Below are positions 28,203-38,162 of a DNA stretch of 64,000 nt, piece by piece. A model generated the notes under the pieces. It was not told the origin of the DNA. It saw nothing but the letters and a program-made list of their open reading frames with translations, and did no database searches. A program made the translations under genes and the position numbers. Source of the DNA: Cyanobacterium aponinum PCC 10605. Lineage in GTDB: Bacteria; Cyanobacteriota; Cyanobacteriia; Cyanobacteriales; Cyanobacteriaceae. The stretch covers positions 1,612,001 to 1,676,000 of the forward strand of contig NC_019776.1 of the NCBI RefSeq assembly GCF_000317675.1, read 5' to 3'. Numbering within the stretch: position 1 is the first letter of the stretch; every line of letters starts with the position of its first letter.

Positions 28203-31200
28203 CTACCTGAGTTCAAATTGTAATAAAGTCTCGATTTTATCAACCAATTCTCGAAGTCGTAAGGGTTTACTCATATAGTTATTCGCTCCTGCGTCTAAGC
28301 AACTTTGTTCATCTCCTTCCATTGTTAAGGCGGTGGCGGCGATAATGGGTATATCCTTAATATCTTCATCTTGACGAATAAGTGCGATCGCTTCTAAACC
28401 TTCCATTTCAGGCATTTGAATATCCATGATGATTAAGTCTGGATGTTGAGTTTTAGTTATTTGTAACGCTTGTAAACCATTTTTAGCAATTAGTAATTTA
28501 TAGCCTTTGGCTTCTAAATAATCAGAAATAGTGGCAATATTACTTTCATCATCATCCACGAACAAAATCACGGAAGGTGTTATCATCTTATCTTTGATGG
28601 GGGATTTTTCTTGCTCTTTGATGGAAGATTGAGGGATATTACAATAATTGGAAGGAAGATTAAAATAAAAACAACTACCTTTGCCTAACTCGCTTGACAC
28701 TCCTACACTTCCCCCATGAAGCTCGACAATTTGTTTCACTAGCGATAAACCTAAGCCCGTACCTGTATATTTGCGATTTAAAGCACTATCTATCTGAATA
28801 AAAGGCTTGAATAACTTTTCTATATTTTCTGGGGCAATACCAATACCTGTATCAATCACCGCAAAACGAATAAAGGTTTTCATGATAATATTCTCTTCCC
28901 CCATTATTAATAATTCCTGACTCTCTTCTTCTTCAAATACACTGATTTCTAATGTGACTTTCCCCGCCTGTGGAGTAAATTTAACCGCATTATTAAGTAG
29001 ATTAATCAGAGCTTGGCGAATGCGTCTTTGATCTAATGGTAGGTAAGGAAGATTATCAGCAAACCTAAGTTCTAACTGAATACCTTTTTTCTGGGCTTGT
29101 TGTTGCACAAACACTAAAGCGGATTGACTCAAACTTTTAATATCGGTGGGCACATATTCTATGGTGATTTGTCCTGCTTCTATTTTGGCAACATCTAAAA
29201 TATCGTTAATTAATGATAATAAATGATTACTACTGCTTTCAATCGTCTTAAGAGATTTGATTTGTCTGTTATTGAGTTCTCCAAAAACTTGTTCTGTGAG
29301 AATTTCTGCATTACCTAAAATAGCATTAAGAGGGGTTCTTAACTCATGGCTCATATTGGCTAGAAATTCATCTTTAAGACGGGTTGCTCTGATTAATTCC
29401 TCATTACTTAGGGCTAATTTTTCCTCTGTTTTACGGCGATCGCGATCGAGCCTATAACCTTCAATGAGGTTACTACAAGTCACTAAAAATGGTTGTAAAT
29501 AGTCAACAATAGATTGATCATAACCACCAAGACGATTAGCAATGCCAACCACACCAAGTAATCTGTTTTTGTTAAAGAAAGGTAATCCTAAAAAGGCATT
29601 TAAAGGAGGATGCCCCTTAGGAGTGCCACCACTGCGAGGATCTGTTTTAGGGCTATTGGCAATCACTGGTTTACCCGTCATGATTACTGCTCCAAAAAGG
29701 GTATTCATATTGTCAAACTCCATACCCCGTTTATAATTTTCATCATAAAATTTCTGGGTTTCTTCATTCCAAGCAATATTCGTAATACTATGGGTTTTAA
29801 TATAAGGTACTCCTTTTATTTTTAAAAAAGTTTCCTTCATTTCCGCACTACCATCATCTCTAAATAAGACTTCTCCGATAAAGCCATATTCACTGTCCGT
29901 TAATTCCAATAAATTAGCCAATAGGTCTTCAAAAATAGTCAGACGGTTTTCAGCAGTGATAAATTGAGATTGAGCATTACTAATACATTGCAGGAGATGA
30001 TTACTGTTTTCTAAGGCATTAATGAGGGTTTGTTTTTCCGCTTCGGTTTTCAGTTTTTCGGTTATATCTTTGGCCGCACAATAGAATAAATTACCATCAG
30101 AAGCACTACGCCACTCAATCCAACGATAGCTACCATCAGCACAACGATAACGATTAATAAAGTAGGGTAATTCTACATTGTATTTGAGATGTTCGATCGC
30201 ATCTAGGGTTTTCTGTATATCATCTGGATGAACATAGTCAAGAAATCTGGAGCTTTCTAGGTCTTCTATTTTATAGCCGAGAATATTCTCCCACTGGGGA
30301 TTAAGACGGAGAAAATAACCATCAACATTGGCAATACATAGTAAATCTAGGGCTAGGGAGAAAAAGCGATCGAGTTCTTGGGTTTTTTCTTGTAAAGCAT
30401 CCAAAGCTCTTTTTTGTTGGGTAATATCTTCGATAATTCCTTCGATGGCGATCGCTTCTTGTTGATCATTTTTAACCACATGATGACAAACACGAATGAT
30501 TTTCTCTTCTCCTGATTTATGGGTAAAAGACATATCAAATTCATCTAATACTATATCTTCGGCATTAAGAATTAACGATGTGGATACCAAGGCTCTTTCT
30601 AGTCCGTTTTCATGCCAGTTAACCACTTCTACCCAAGATTTATTGATTACCTCCTCTTTTGTCAGTCCAAAAATTGATTCTATGCCACCGCCAACGTAAG
30701 TAATAACATTTTCTAAAGTATGACTAAAAATAACAAAGTTATTACCTATTTCTTCTACTAAACGTTGAAAGTTATTTTTACTCTTAAGCAATTCCTGCTC
30801 CATGAGGATGCGATCGGTTATATCTGTATTTGTGCCAATCATCGAAACTATTTCCCCATTCTCCAAGTTCATAACCAAGCATTTCCATAAATTTAGGAGA
30901 ATAATAGGTTTCGTTAGTGACTAAATTAACATCCCAGACTCCATGACTAGCACCATCAAGGGCAAATTGCCAACGAGCTTCACTTGTTCTTAAGGCAAAT
31001 TCGATCGCTTTTTGTTCACTAATATCTTTACAAATAGTTAAAACCCCAAACAATATCGCCATTGGGATGTAAAAAACGGCACTCCAGCTCACAAGGTTGA
31101 TGATAATTAACTAAATTTTCCCATGCCTGAAACACTTTTTCCCAATCTTCTGGATGAATAATTTTTTGCCAACTAATACCATTGGCGGATTCTGGAGTTA

Positions 31201-31863
31201 AACCTGTGATTCGACAATACCGCTCGTTGACATAAATACAATTTCCCCGTAAATCATTGCGAAATATCCCCACTGGTAAAATTTCCATGAGGTTTCGATA
31301 CTGGCTTTTTTGTCGCTGTAATAATTTTTCTGCAACTATACGTTCATAGATTTCTTTTTGTAATTTTTGATTAATTTCACTTTGATAAATTGCGATGGCA
31401 ACTTGATAACTAATTTCCTTTAATAGCTCTACATCTTCTAATTATTGCCACTCTCGATAAGTTTCACATTGATGACCGATAAGTAAGCCCCACAGTTCTC
31501 CTGATACTTCTAGGGGTACAATCAAATTAGCTTTAACTTGATATTGTTCTAATAATTTAATGTGACAGGGGGTGTAACCTTGTTCATAAACGTTATTGGC
31601 AACAACGGGGTCTTTTCCTTGATATAAGTTACAAACTTGATCTTGAAAACAGCTATCTTCTACGTAATTACCTAAAGCACTGGTAAATTTTTTATCTACT
31701 GATTCAGCAATAATTTGTCCTCCCCAATGACCTTCAAATTTATAAATTAAGATGCGATCGCACGGTGCCACTTTCTGATTGCATCCTCGATACTCACATC
31801 AGGGGAAACAGTACAAAAACAAGAAATAATTAGAGACTGTAGTTCCAAAAACTGATAAGTCAT
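28203..31863 (-). pseudogene. Decayed GAF/PAS hybrid sensor histidine kinase
   Basis: One kinase gene in pieces, read from 31863 downward: GAF domain with a phytobilin-type PCHI motif, three or more PAS domains, another PAS pair, GAF, HisKA (MSHELRTPLNAIL), HATPase, receiver (IIMDIQMPEMEG). Four lesions break it. (1) A missing G near 31766, between AIRK and VAPCDRILIYKF. (2) An in-frame TAA at 31442-31444, between REWQ and LEDVELLKE. (3) An extra G in GGGG near 31043, between GDIVW and VLTICKDIS. (4) Near 30875 an internal deletion with frameshift that joins 'MLGYE' at the start of a PAS to 'VMNLENGE' at its end. The 891-codon stretch 28203-30878 is still open and keeps the kinase core, so an N-terminally truncated product is possible. 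Confidence 0.85.
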
Positions 31864-32181
31864 AGAAAATGAAGAATAATAATAAATAGATTGTTCAAGA
31901 AAGAACAAAAAAATTGACACAGACAACAATTAAAGAAATTCTTTGGCTAATAAAGGTCAGCTAAAATTTCTCATTTTAAAGAACCAAAAAACTTAATTAA
32001 AGTTAATATTTACATTGAATAATTTTTTAAATATCTATTTATAGACTATCAGAAATAATTAGATTAGACACAATAATTAAAACTCTTAGAAAAAATTTAT
32101 GTAATAATATAGAAAATCTCTGAAAATAGAATTATCAATTAATTCGTATTAATTTTATTAACAAAAATAAATTAAAGATTA
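31864..32181. other. Divergent promoter region between kinase pseudogene and response regulator
   Basis: 318 bases of very AT-rich DNA. I see no gene and no repeat copy. Promoters for both divergent genes should lie here. Confidence 0.5.
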
Positions 32182-32907
32182 ATGGTTAAAATTTTAGTCA
32201 TCGAAGATGAAAAGGAAATTAGAGAGAATATCCTGCAAATATTAAGATTGAATAATTATGAAGCCACAGGAGTAGAAAACGGAAAACTAGGTTGGGAAGT
32301 AGCCAGAGAAAATCCTCCTGATTTAGTTATCTGCGATATTATGATGCCAGAGATGGACGGCTATGAATTTATAGAAAAACTGAGAATAGATGAGAAAACT
32401 TTAATGACTCCCTGCATCTTTGTCACAGCTAAAGTTGATAAAAAAGATATTCGTATGGGCATGAGAATGGGGGCTGATGACTATTTAACCAAGCCTTTTA
32501 CCCCTGATGAATTACTAGAAGCAGTGGACGTGAGATTACAAAGAAAAAAAGAGTTAGAACAAGAATTTGAAGCAAAACTAGAGAAAAATCGCAAATTAGT
32601 TCAAGATATTCTCGAAAAAATTAAGGAAAAAGACAAAAAAATTAAAAATAATGAAAATATGCTGGAGCTAAAAGACGAAATTATTAGTAAGCTCATTGTG
32701 AATATGAGCAATCCAATTAATAACATGAATATGGCTATTAAGATGCTAGCAGAAGCAGATTCTGAAGAAAAACGTCAATCTTATATAAGAGTATTACAAG
32801 AAGAATGCTCAAAAGAAATAGGCTTATTAAACGAAATTAAAGAATTACAGAAAATTCTTACCCCTGAAAATGTATCTGTTTTATTACAATTTAATTTACT
32901 AAAATAA
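32182..32907 (+). CDS. Response regulator with degenerate dimerisation helix
   Basis: 241 residues. The receiver domain (1-120) is complete: acidic pocket Glu8-Asp9, phospho-acceptor Asp52, Thr82, Lys104. A coiled coil (120-165) follows, then a HisKA-like hairpin in which the usual MSHELRTPL reads MSNPINNMN, with Asn177 replacing the phospho-histidine. There is no ATPase domain and no DNA-binding domain. It is divergent from the kinase pseudogene and was probably its partner; it may act by protein-protein contact. Confidence 0.8.
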   Translation: MVKILVIEDEKEIRENILQILRLNNYEATGVENGKLGWEVARENPPDLVICDIMMPEMDGYEFIEKLRIDEKTLMTPCIFVTAKVDKKDIRMGMRMGADDYLTKPFTPDELLEAVDVRLQRKKELEQEFEAKLEKNRKLVQDILEKIKEKDKKIKNNENMLELKDEIISKLIVNMSNPINNMNMAIKMLAEADSEEKRQSYIRVLQEECSKEIGLLNEIKELQKILTPENVSVLLQFNLLK

Positions 32908-33200
32908 TTGAATTCATCTTAGTTCAATATAAAGAATATCCAATTTAGATAGATTTAAGGGGTGATGGAGGGATGGGGAAATGAGTTCAGGGAGTTAGTT
33001 CGCTTTGCTCGTACAGTCGTCGTGAACGGAGTTCAGAGTTAAGGATTTTTTATTTTTAATTCTTAATTATCAACTATTCACTATTCACCTTTGCCCTTTG
33101 TTTACCACCACCCCAAAATTTCATATCGAGCGGAGGTAACTCTAGGATACAATAGACCTATTCCAAAGGGAGTTACTCAATTGATGTATTGTTATTGTTT

Positions 33201-34028
33201 ATGATTTTAGCGGGAAAGAAAAAGATTAAAGAAAAAGAGCAGTCAGCGTTTTGGCGAAATTTTCATCGTTATTGGGATTTACTTTCCGTCTTAGTACCAC
33301 AAAATCTTAATACTCGTTATCGTGGTTCTTATTTGGGTGTGTATTGGTCATTGTTAAATCCTATTATTATGACAGGATTATATACTACTATTTTCGGTTC
33401 GACTTTTGCTTCTTATTATAATGACTCCTTAATTAGTTATATCTTAGCGGCTTTTACAGGTTTATTAGTTATCAACTTTTATAATTCTTCCACTACACAG
33501 GCACTCAGTAGTATTGTTGTTAATGGAGATTTACTCAATAAAATTAAATTACCTATTCCCGTTTTTCCTCTCTCAATGATTGCGGCGAATATTTTTCAAT
33601 TTATGATTAGTTCCTTTCCTTTACTAGCCATTGTAACTCTTGTTAATAGCAAAAATCCTCTCTATATATTCTTATTATTAATTCCCTTCTTTTCTTTAGT
33701 TTTGGTGTGTACAGGAGTAGGTTTATTTGTTAGTGCTTTATTTGTTTTCTTTCGAGATTTAGGCTACTTTTATGAAATTACTACTTTCGTTATGTGGATT
33801 ACCAGTCCCGTTTTTTATCCTGCGGAAATCGTACCACCCAGAATTCAACCTATCCTTGGTTTAAACCCTTTAGTGTCAATCATTGAAAGTTTAAGAGATA
33901 TTAGCCTTATGGGAAATATACCCAGTGCTATGTTATTGTTTAAGGGAATTTTAGCAGGAGTTATTATTTTAACTTTAGGAATTTTGTTTTTCCGAAAATT
34001 TGAATCTGCTTTTATGGATTTGTTATAA
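33201..34028 (+). CDS. ABC-2 polysaccharide export permease (Wzm/TagG type)
   Basis: About 275 residues with six membrane helices. The signature at the start (LVPQNLNTRYRGSYLGVYWSLLNPI) marks permeases that export O-antigen, teichoic-acid-like or other polysaccharides. The frame is open from a TTG at 33189, but I prefer ATG 33201 (MILAGKKK). It is followed after 72 bp by its ATPase, forming a two-gene exporter. Confidence 0.88.
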   Translation: MILAGKKKIKEKEQSAFWRNFHRYWDLLSVLVPQNLNTRYRGSYLGVYWSLLNPIIMTGLYTTIFGSTFASYYNDSLISYILAAFTGLLVINFYNSSTTQALSSIVVNGDLLNKIKLPIPVFPLSMIAANIFQFMISSFPLLAIVTLVNSKNPLYIFLLLIPFFSLVLVCTGVGLFVSALFVFFRDLGYFYEITTFVMWITSPVFYPAEIVPPRIQPILGLNPLVSIIESLRDISLMGNIPSAMLLFKGILAGVIILTLGILFFRKFESAFMDLL

Positions 34029-34100
34029 AACTAATTGATTTTATTGATATTTTAATTATTCGATATTACTTAAATAAATTAATATTTTATTAAATAAAAA

Positions 34101-34871
34101 ATGACTCAAGAAGTTATTAGATTAGATCAAGTTTCTTTGTGGCGTAGAACCCAAGAGGAATTTTCTTATGATTTGAAAAGAACTATTTTTTCTTTTTTGC
34201 AAGGGAAACATATCAAACCAGCTAAAAAACAGGTTTTGCAAGATGTTGACTTTTCCGTTAGTGCTGGGGAAAAAGTCGGGATAATTGGCTCTAATGGTGC
34301 GGGGAAATCCACTCTCTTAAAGGTAATTTGTGGTATTTTACCTCCCACAGAAGGTAGTGTTCGAGTTAGGGGAAGAATTGCTCCTTTAATTGAGTTAGGA
34401 GCTGGTTTTAACATGGAAATGTCGGTGCAAGACAATATCATTCTTTATGGAGTTTTGCTAGGTTATCGCAAAGAAGATATGAAGGTGCGTATTCGGGAAA
34501 TTTTGGAGTTTGCGGAGTTAGAAGACTATGCAGAGATACCTGTTAAAGCCTTATCTTCTGGTATGAAAGCTCGTTTAGGTTTTTCTGTGGCGACGGATGT
34601 TGAACCTGATATTCTCATTTTAGATGAGGTTTTGTCTGTGGGGGATGCTCGTTTTACTCAAAAGTCAAGGCAAAGAATTCAAGATTTGTGGGAAAAAAGT
34701 AGTACTATTTTGTTTGTTTCTCATAGTTTAGACTATGTTCAAGATTTGTGCGATCGCAGTATTTGGTTAAATAAAGGACAAGTTGCCTTTGCAGGGGATA
34801 CGGAAGAAGCTATTAAGCGTTACTTAGATTATGTTGGTATTAAAGAGTATATCGCTCCCCCAATTAATTAA
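34101..34871 (+). CDS. Polysaccharide export ATPase (Wzt/TagH type)
   Basis: 256 residues. Walker A is GSNGAGKST, the signature is the LSSGMKARL form typical of Wzt/TagH rather than LSGGQ, and Walker B is ILILDEVLSVGD. The N-terminal 'FSYDLKRTIFSFLQGK' segment is also typical of this group. The protein stops after the ATPase core, so it lacks the C-terminal carbohydrate-binding domain that some Wzt proteins use to recognise finished chains. Partner of the upstream permease. Confidence 0.9.
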   Translation: MTQEVIRLDQVSLWRRTQEEFSYDLKRTIFSFLQGKHIKPAKKQVLQDVDFSVSAGEKVGIIGSNGAGKSTLLKVICGILPPTEGSVRVRGRIAPLIELGAGFNMEMSVQDNIILYGVLLGYRKEDMKVRIREILEFAELEDYAEIPVKALSSGMKARLGFSVATDVEPDILILDEVLSVGDARFTQKSRQRIQDLWEKSSTILFVSHSLDYVQDLCDRSIWLNKGQVAFAGDTEEAIKRYLDYVGIKEYIAPPIN

Positions 34872-35099
34872 TTTCGGTTTGGTGTTAAGAATAGGGTTAG
34901 GAACTAAGTGTCAGGTTTCAGGTTTGATTTTTTGAATGTTGGTTCTTTACTCAAACGATTAAAAAGAGAAAATCGATTTATTAGTTTTTTTTCTCGAAAT
35001 CTGTTAATTTTAACTCCGAACTCCGAACCCTGAACTCCGAACTCAAATGATTGTCCCTTGCCCTTTTTACCTTAACCGACCAGTTAAAGTATAGTTTGA

Positions 35100-36188
35100 T
35101 TAAGTGGTGACTAAATCGGGAAAAACTTGTTGTACCGCAGGATGTACTAAACGATGGTATTGTATATTTAACCCTTGCGCTAAACTAGGATCTTGTTTTA
35201 AAGCTCCAATTCCTTGATTTGCTAATTTAACAATATAGGGTAAAGTATTATTGTTTAGGGCTTGAGTTGCCGTGCGAGGTACTGCACCGGGTAAATTGGG
35301 AATACCTAAATGAATTATTCCTTCTTCTTCATAACTAGGTTGACTATGGGATGTTGTGCGTAAAGTTTCAATACAACCACCTTGATCCACTGCGACATCA
35401 AGAATAACCGAGCCGGGGGACATTTGTTTAACTAAATCCCGTGAAACAAGAATAGGTGCTTTTCTACCTGTAATTAATACAGCGCCAATTAATAAATCAG
35501 CATGAGGCACAACTTGGGCTATGTGTTGGGAATTGCTGTAAAGTAGTTCAACTCTTGAACCAAATAGAGTTTCTAAGTAAGAAAGACGATCAATATTTAC
35601 ATCTAAAATAGTTACTTTTGCGCCCATTCCTACCGCTATTTTCGCCGCTTCTGTACCAACGATACCTCCTCCTAGAATAACAACATTACCTTGAGTAACC
35701 CCCGGCATTCCCCCTAACAGAATTCCTTTACCGCCCTGCTGTTTTTCTAAATATCTCGCACCAATTTGTACCGAGAGTCGCCCAGCGATGATACTCATGG
35801 GTGTTAACAAAGGTAGTCTGCCATCAGCTAATTGTACTGTTTCATATGCGATCGCAGTTACGCCACTTTTAAGTAAAAATTCTGTTAAGATGCGATCGGC
35901 GGCTAAGTGAAGATATGTGAATAATATTTGTCCCTGATTAATATATTGATATTCTTCTGCTAGAGGTTCTTTGACTTTAATGATTAATTCTTGATTCCAT
36001 GCAGTGCTTTGATCAACGATATTTGCCCCTATATTTTCATAATCTTGATTAGTAAAACCAGAACCAAGACCTGCATTATCTTCGATGAATACTTGATGAT
36101 TCTGTTCAATCAGAACTTTTGCACTAGCAGGAGTTAAACCTACTCGAAACTCTCGATCTTTTATTTCTTTAGGGACACCGATTTTCAT
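35100..36188 (-). CDS. ald: Alanine dehydrogenase
   Basis: 362 residues; NAD-dependent interconversion of L-alanine and pyruvate plus ammonia. Expected catalytic residues are Lys73 (KVKEP) and His94 (TYLHLA). The NAD-binding Rossmann motif is VVILGGGIVGTEAAKIAVGMG at about 168-188. NLPGAVPRTAT near 297 is the family signature; other enzymes read NMPGAVPRTST. Monocistronic. Confidence 0.94.
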   Translation of the reverse strand: MKIGVPKEIKDREFRVGLTPASAKVLIEQNHQVFIEDNAGLGSGFTNQDYENIGANIVDQSTAWNQELIIKVKEPLAEEYQYINQGQILFTYLHLAADRILTEFLLKSGVTAIAYETVQLADGRLPLLTPMSIIAGRLSVQIGARYLEKQQGGKGILLGGMPGVTQGNVVILGGGIVGTEAAKIAVGMGAKVTILDVNIDRLSYLETLFGSRVELLYSNSQHIAQVVPHADLLIGAVLITGRKAPILVSRDLVKQMSPGSVILDVAVDQGGCIETLRTTSHSQPSYEEEGIIHLGIPNLPGAVPRTATQALNNNTLPYIVKLANQGIGALKQDPSLAQGLNIQYHRLVHPAVQQVFPDLVTT

Positions 36189-36309
36189 CTTAACCTCTTA
36201 AGTCATTATCCTTGATAAATTATAAGGTAATTGGGCTTTGATGAAAAAATGTTTGAATGATCAAAGATGCTAGGATGTTGACTTTAAGGGATATTCCTAA
36301 TTTTCAGGC

Positions 36310-36531
36310 TTATCGACAGATACTAAATTCTTTCACTTCAAGGATTTGCCCCACCATTGCAATGGTCATAACATCGCTTCTAATGTTACCTTTTATTTCT
36401 ACCTTTAATCCTTCCTGACGCAGATTTTCTGAAGGCTTATACAACTCATAGGTTTCTCCTGTGTCGCTAACTAAAACCCATGTGCCAGATGCGATCGCAC
36501 GATATTGAATTTCACCTTTAACCGTAATCAT
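36310..36531 (-). CDS. Small beta-rich hypothetical protein
   Basis: 73 residues with alternating strands (GEIQYRAIASGTWVLVSDTGETYELY, then LRQEGLKVEIKGNIRSDVMT, then VGQILEVKEF). The pattern suggests a small OB-fold-like barrel, which is inference. A HIP1 site lies in the coding region, and the upstream AT-rich DNA suggests its own promoter. No family is recognised. Confidence 0.55.
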   Translation of the reverse strand: MITVKGEIQYRAIASGTWVLVSDTGETYELYKPSENLRQEGLKVEIKGNIRSDVMTIAMVGQILEVKEFSICR

Positions 36532-37278
36532 AAAAAACCTCTCATAACAACAACAGTAGCCCGAAAGTTGACCCGTCCTTTTTTTGCTTTCTATCCTTGG
36601 TGATAATATTCAGAGAGATAACAACTATACGTTCTAGTTTATCATCTTACTCCCTTAAAGCCACATTTTAGAAAACTCAAGACTCTGGTACTGGCTACTG
36701 CTATTGATTTTATGGACAACGTAACTTACCGTAAACAGCTTAATTAACCTCCTTATTTTTAGACTATATTTTCTACCTTAAATTAACACTATACAGAGTT
36801 GCACTAAGTAGTCAATTATTTAACTTTGACCATCGATTAGTTCCCTTGCTCTCATTACTAACAGGTCAGAAAATCTCGAACAGAATACAAGCTGTTTCGG
36901 ATTGCAAAAGACAAAGATTTAACCTTGTTTTCAGCCTTTTTACCTCAATTTATTCAAAGTTTACAACGAGCTGTTTTGTCTTTCGAGTAGAAATCTTTAT
37001 CTGATTTCTATATGAATAATATAACAATATTTTCTAGGTTAATGAGTGATTAAGTTACAAAACTTTACCTTTTTAAATCAGAAAAATAAAATCACCTGAG
37101 TGAGAAGTTTAGGTAATTAACCTCAGTTCGGTTTAAGAATATCCGATAAGTTTAGGTGTCAGGTTTCAGGTTGCAGGTGTTAGGATGATGAGGCGAAGGG
37201 GAGAGATAGGGAAACTAATTTTTAATTTCCGTTGCCCCTTGCCCTTTTGTCTTTTCCTAATTGCTAATTGCTAAATAT
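36532..37278. other. Long gene-free spacer, 747 bp
   Basis: No ORF of convincing length and no known RNA structure that I can recognise on either strand. The right end holds an 'ATATCCGATAAG' repeat (37121-37150) and CAGGTTT heptamers. About 36540-37110 is less AT-rich than other spacers and not repeat-like, so an unidentified small RNA or gene remnant is possible. Confidence 0.5.
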
Positions 37279-37746
37279 TTACAGCGCTTCGGATAAAGAT
37301 TGCCAACGGAAGAAGCGATCGCCTCCTAACTCCAATACTACTTTAATTTTTGGTTCTTGCTTCGTTAAATCAACTAGATACTGTTTTTCTTGATTAGAAA
37401 GTACAAAACCCTCAATAATCCATAAAACTAAACCTTTAGCCTTAGCAGGTAAATTTTCTAACTGATAACCCGCAATAGGTGGTACAAAATAAGTAGGTCC
37501 TACTGCTCCCTCTTGTCCGATATTTTTCTTTCCTAAATGAGGAGGGCGCACCCCGTGAACATTCATCAAATAAGCACTTAAATCTCCTAAACCTCTAGCA
37601 GAAAGATTAAAAGTTTGATAACCATAGCTTCTTAATCTTCTCTGATAACGTCCTTCAAAACCGCCCTCTAAAGGAGCATAAACCGCAACAGAACCAGCTT
37701 TTTCTAAATCTTTAATAAATGCTTTTCCAGTGGTCAATAATGGCAT
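37279..37746 (-). CDS. ndhN: NAD(P)H-quinone oxidoreductase subunit N
   Basis: 155 residues, matching NdhN, a cyanobacterial/chloroplast-specific subunit of the NDH-1 complex that takes part in respiration and cyclic electron flow round photosystem I. Diagnostic sequence: GGFEGRYQRRLRSYGY near 28-43, SARGLGDLSAYL near 49-60, and HLGKKNIGQEGAVGPTYFVPP near 71-91. Full length. Single gene between repeat-rich spacers. Confidence 0.95.
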   Translation of the reverse strand: MPLLTTGKAFIKDLEKAGSVAVYAPLEGGFEGRYQRRLRSYGYQTFNLSARGLGDLSAYLMNVHGVRPPHLGKKNIGQEGAVGPTYFVPPIAGYQLENLPAKAKGLVLWIIEGFVLSNQEKQYLVDLTKQEPKIKVVLELGGDRFFRWQSLSEAL

Positions 37747-38162
37747 AATTTTTACTTATTTTGAATATGAAAAGATTTAATTTAGTCCAACAGACATTTA
37801 AGTCTTTGATCATAAAGTTATATTACCACTGTTTTTTCTTTCATAAGATCTCGATACTTCTGGATGAGGATTGGGGTGTCAAGTTTCGGGTGTCAGGGTG
37901 TTTAGGGAATGGGGGGGAACGAGAGAACGCTCGTTCCGCAAAGCGGTACGGAGTTAGTTAGGGGCGAATGGCCATTCGCCCGTACAGAGTTAGAAATTAT
38001 TAATTATCAACTATTTACCTTTGCCCTCTCGAGAGGGAATAAAGGGGGGTTTGTCCCTTGCCCTTTGCCCTTTTCAAATCCATTCATCCCAACACTATGA
38101 TGAAACTTCAATGCAGACTGGCTTATCATATAAAAATGAAGAAAAAATAAAGATAGTAAAGC
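37747..38162. other. Repeat-filled spacer before ABC exporter
   Basis: Contains GTTCCGCAAAGCGGTAC at about 37934-37950, a perfect 20-nt palindrome at 37962-37981, and 'TTGCCC'-type repeats near 38050. Short ORFs here are translations of repeats and are not annotated. Confidence 0.75.
37962..37981. repeat. 20-nt palindromic dispersed repeat (copy 4)
   Basis: GGGCGAATGGCCATTCGCCC, identical to copy 1 at 167-186, followed by GTACAG. Confidence 0.85.

Noticed and set aside
37761-38100. Two short plus-strand ORFs between ndhN and the ABC exporter
   Set aside because: They translate the palindrome, hairpin and TTGCCC repeats of the spacer.
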